This document shows, piece by piece, positions 61,834-64,000 of a DNA stretch of 64,000 nt; within the stretch, counting starts at the first letter, position 1; each line of letters starts with the position of its first letter. Below the pieces are notes generated by a model that saw only the letters and a program-made list of their open reading frames with translations, did not search any database and was not told where the DNA came from. The position numbers and the translations under genes were made by a program. This DNA comes from Cyclobacterium jeungdonense (GTDB taxonomy: Bacteria; Bacteroidota; Bacteroidia; Cytophagales; Cyclobacteriaceae), in NCBI RefSeq assembly GCF_010994275.1, contig NZ_WMCD01000004.1, positions 398,174 through 462,173 of the forward strand. The letters run 5' to 3'.

Positions 61834-61897
61834 AGCTGATATTTCAGCAGAAATTGAATATTTTACGTAGTTTTATTAAATAAAAAAACAGAACCTC

Positions 61898-61927
61898 ATC
61901 GTAAGGGAAATTCGTTTCCCTTACGAT
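61898..61927. promoter_or_regulatory. Perfect 13-bp hairpin with TTCG loop in the accB leader
   Basis: ATCGTAAGGGAAA (61898-61910) and its exact reverse complement (61915-61927) enclose a TTCG tetraloop. It ends 18 bp before the accB ATG and about 65 bp after efp. There is no T-run on the plus strand, so it is not a standard terminator. It may be a processing, stability or regulatory element. Confidence 0.55.
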
Positions 61928-61945
61928 AACCAAATAAACTGATTT

Positions 61946-62398
61946 ATGAAGGCAAAAGAAATACAAGAATTAATTGACTTTATTTCAAATTCCGGGCTGG
62001 CCGAAGTCAAAATTGAAACGGATGAATTCAAGCTTTCTATCAAGAAAAATTCACAAGACCCTGTGGCGAAAAGTGCCGATAATGCTCCTGCGGTCCGGCA
62101 AGAAGCACGACCGGCAGAAGATTCGCATGATAACGTCAATCCAGGTGTTTCTCATTTTCTCGAAGTAAAATCCCCCATGATTGGTACTTTTTACCGATCT
62201 CCTAACCCAGATTCTGATTTTTTTATAAATGTGGGAGATACCATTCAAAAAGGACAAACAGTCTGCATTATAGAGGCCATGAAGTTGTTTAATGAGGTAG
62301 AATCCGAAGTGTCCGGCAAAATAGTGAAGGTATTAGTAGAGGATGCTTCTCCCGTTGAGTACGATCAACCGCTTTTTCTGGTCGAACCTCAGAATTGA
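61946..62398 (+). CDS. accB: Biotin carboxyl carrier protein of acetyl-CoA carboxylase
   Basis: A 150-residue protein. The C-terminal biotinyl domain has [15 protein letters not shown] with the biotinylated K113, preceded by a charged linker and the N-terminal [24 protein letters not shown]. It carries CO2 between AccC and the carboxyltransferase. It lies just upstream of accC. Confidence 0.97.
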   Translation: MKAKEIQELIDFISNSGLAEVKIETDEFKLSIKKNSQDPVAKSADNAPAVRQEARPAEDSHDNVNPGVSHFLEVKSPMIGTFYRSPNPDSDFFINVGDTIQKGQTVCIIEAMKLFNEVESEVSGKIVKVLVEDASPVEYDQPLFLVEPQN

Positions 62399-62431
62399 TC
62401 GTTTTTTCAAACCAAATTGACTCAAAACAAC

Positions 62432-63790
62432 GTGTTTAATAAAATATTGATAGCCAATAGAGGGGAAATTGCATTAAGGATCATCCGAACCTGTAAGGAA
62501 ATGGGAGTGAAGACTGTAGCCGTTTATTCCACAGCGGATAAAGACAGTTTGCATGTACGTTTCGCAGATGAAGCCGTATGTATCGGTTCTCCTCCCAGCA
62601 AAGATTCTTACCTTAACATTCCCAGGATAATCGCGGCAGCGGAAATCACCAATGCAGATGCCATTCATCCCGGGTACGGATTCCTTTCAGAAAATGCGGA
62701 ATTTTCCCGAATCTGTGAAGAATATAATATCAAATTTATAGGTGCGAGCCCGGAAATGATTAACCAAATGGGAGATAAAGCCACAGCCAAAGCCACCATG
62801 GCAGCGGCAGGAGTGCCCATCATTCCCGGATCCGAAGGCCTGCTAACGTCCGTAGAAGAGGGTTTGAGTTTGGCTGAGGAAATTGGGTACCCCGTCATCC
62901 TTAAAGCTACCGCCGGTGGCGGAGGGCGGGGGATGCGCATAGTAAAAGAGCCTGCTGGTTTTAAAAAGGCCTGGGATGATGCCCGGCAGGAATCTTCTGC
63001 TGCTTTTGGAAATTCCGGGTTGTATCTTGAAAAATTCGTAGAAGAGCCCCGCCACATTGAGATCCAGATTATTGGCGATTCCACCGGAAAAGCCTGTCAT
63101 TTGTCAGAAAGGGATTGCTCCATTCAAAGGAGGCACCAGAAATTGGTGGAAGAAACCCCTTCCCCCTTTATTACAGATGAACTTCGGGATCAAATGGGCA
63201 AAGCAGCCATAAAAGGAGCAGAGGCCATTTCCTATGAAGGAGCCGGTACCATCGAATTTCTGGTGGATAAAAACCGTAATTTCTATTTTATGGAGATGAA
63301 TACCCGAATACAGGTAGAACATCCCATTACTGAGGAAGTGACGGATTTTGATCTTATCAAAGAACAAATCAAGGTAGCGGCAGGCGAACCCATCAGCGGG
63401 AAAAATTATTTCCCAAAACTGTATGCCATGGAATGCCGGATAAACGCAGAAGACCCTTCCAATGGATTCAGACCTAGTCCCGGTAAAATTGTAAATCTGC
63501 ATTTACCCGGGGGGAAAGGGGTCCGAATAGACAGCCATGTCTATGCCGGATACGTCATTCCTCCCAATTACGATTCCATGATCGCCAAGTTGATCGTAAG
63601 TGCGCAATCCAGACAAGAAGTGATCGTGCGTATGAAACGAGCTCTGGCAGAGTTTGTAATCGATGGTATCAAAACTACCATACCTTTTCATCTGGCCTTG
63701 CTGGATGATCCTCAATTTGTCGCCGGAAATTTTACCACTAAATTTCTGGATACCTTTGATTTTTCCAGTATTCAACAAGAAAAAAACTAA
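62432..63790 (+). CDS. accC: Acetyl-CoA carboxylase biotin carboxylase subunit
   Basis: About 452 residues. It begins at a GTG in [16 protein letters not shown], the family's normal first residues; a TTG five codons upstream (62417) is also open. ATP-grasp motifs: [24 protein letters not shown] (glycine-rich loop), [16 protein letters not shown] and [19 protein letters not shown]. It carboxylates biotin on AccB to start fatty-acid synthesis. It is the last gene of the fabH-efp-accB-accC cluster, with a terminator after it. Confidence 0.97.
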   Translation: MFNKILIANRGEIALRIIRTCKEMGVKTVAVYSTADKDSLHVRFADEAVCIGSPPSKDSYLNIPRIIAAAEITNADAIHPGYGFLSENAEFSRICEEYNIKFIGASPEMINQMGDKATAKATMAAAGVPIIPGSEGLLTSVEEGLSLAEEIGYPVILKATAGGGGRGMRIVKEPAGFKKAWDDARQESSAAFGNSGLYLEKFVEEPRHIEIQIIGDSTGKACHLSERDCSIQRRHQKLVEETPSPFITDELRDQMGKAAIKGAEAISYEGAGTIEFLVDKNRNFYFMEMNTRIQVEHPITEEVTDFDLIKEQIKVAAGEPISGKNYFPKLYAMECRINAEDPSNGFRPSPGKIVNLHLPGGKGVRIDSHVYAGYVIPPNYDSMIAKLIVSAQSRQEVIVRMKRALAEFVIDGIKTTIPFHLALLDDPQFVAGNFTTKFLDTFDFSSIQQEKN

Positions 63791-63832
63791 TTCGGAAATT
63801 CACCTTTTAAATTCTGATTTTTAGGTATTTTA

Positions 63833-63858
63833 GGGAAGGCCATGGTCTTCCCTTTTTT
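63833..63858 (+). terminator. Rho-independent terminator after accC
   Basis: A near-perfect palindrome GGGAAGGCCATGGTCTTCCC (63833-63852) is followed by TTTTTT. It lies about 40 bp past the accC stop. Confidence 0.7.
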
Positions 63859-64000
63859 AATTCTTGCCGCCTAAAGGAGCACTGTTTCCGCCTACCCTTC
63901 ATTTTTCCTGACTTCGACAGTCGTCAGTCCCATTTAATTGTAAAAAACTGAAATACATTACTTTATGATTTTTTAGTTTTGGATTTGGGTGTCCCAGATG
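63859..64000. other. Window end, no gene recognised
   Basis: Only 142 bases after the accC terminator. No coding start or RNA is recognised. Confidence 0.4.

Noticed and set aside
62417..62431. TTG start for accC
   Set aside because: The GTG at 62432 puts the start at the family's normal first residues; the upstream codon remains possible but less likely.
1..64000. CRISPR array or tRNA/rRNA genes
   Set aside because: No regularly spaced repeat set, cloverleaf-like block or rRNA-like sequence was seen on reading both strands; a tRNA scan would settle this.

Overview
The window comes from a chromosome of the Bacteroidota, most likely Cytophagales and probably Cyclobacteriaceae-like. The family assignment is inference. 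The phylum assignment rests on a SusC/RagA receptor, several families typical of this phylum (DUF1573, DUF3822, DUF2027-Smr, DUF6089, the GNAT/nitrilase fusion), start regions without Shine-Dalgarno sequences, and several promoter -7 elements of the form TAnnTTTG. Most of the window is compact housekeeping DNA. No rRNA, tRNA, CRISPR array, transposase or integrase gene was found.

Layout. 1-2182: 5' part of a SusC-type TonB receptor. 2.7-8.2 kb: a PLP homeostasis protein and DUF423, then cell-wall enzymes (DacB, an exported LD-carboxypeptidase, an SGNH lipoprotein) and DUF1573. 8.2-22.1 kb: RecD-like helicase, NUDIX hydrolases, coaD, pyrE, prfC, RluA, TraB, a TVP38 membrane protein, cystathionine gamma-synthase and an Smr protein. 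22.1-32.2 kb: an accessory island, visibly more AT-rich, with all genes on the minus strand. 32.3-38.8 kb: BrkB, leuS, a beta-barrel and MscS. 39-44.3 kb: nitrilase fusion, kdsC-kdsA and two L,D-transpeptidases. 44.6-48.8 kb: queD-folE, an SDR, small proteins, a flavin reductase, a frameshifted zinc-ribbon-like gene and a 3D lipoprotein. 49-57.3 kb: envelope and protein quality control (HtrA, RseP, Lon, HslU) plus dxr. 57.4-60 kb: a molybdenum oxidoreductase pair. 60.2-63.8 kb: fabH-efp-accB-accC for fatty-acid initiation.

The standout is the island at 22.2-31.9 kb. It holds three units, each looking like a recombinable cassette. (1) A SEFIR-domain protein, a family with known anti-phage NADase members. 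(2) A three-gene operon of a PD-(D/E)XK-like nuclease and two tandem paralogous 132-residue proteins. (3) A giant SF1 helicase fused to a Vsr-like nuclease and a GreA/GreB C-terminal domain. Each unit is bracketed a short distance outside its genes by its own perfect inverted repeat (TGTGGCTAAC, GCAGCTAAC or GCCCAAC type). The units are separated by imperfect hairpins with bulges, of about 80-115 bp. This is the architecture of integron attC-bounded cassettes, but no integrase is in the window. The three-gene operon and the helicase-nuclease-GreA fusion are the best candidates for an undescribed defence system. That role is inference from domains and context.
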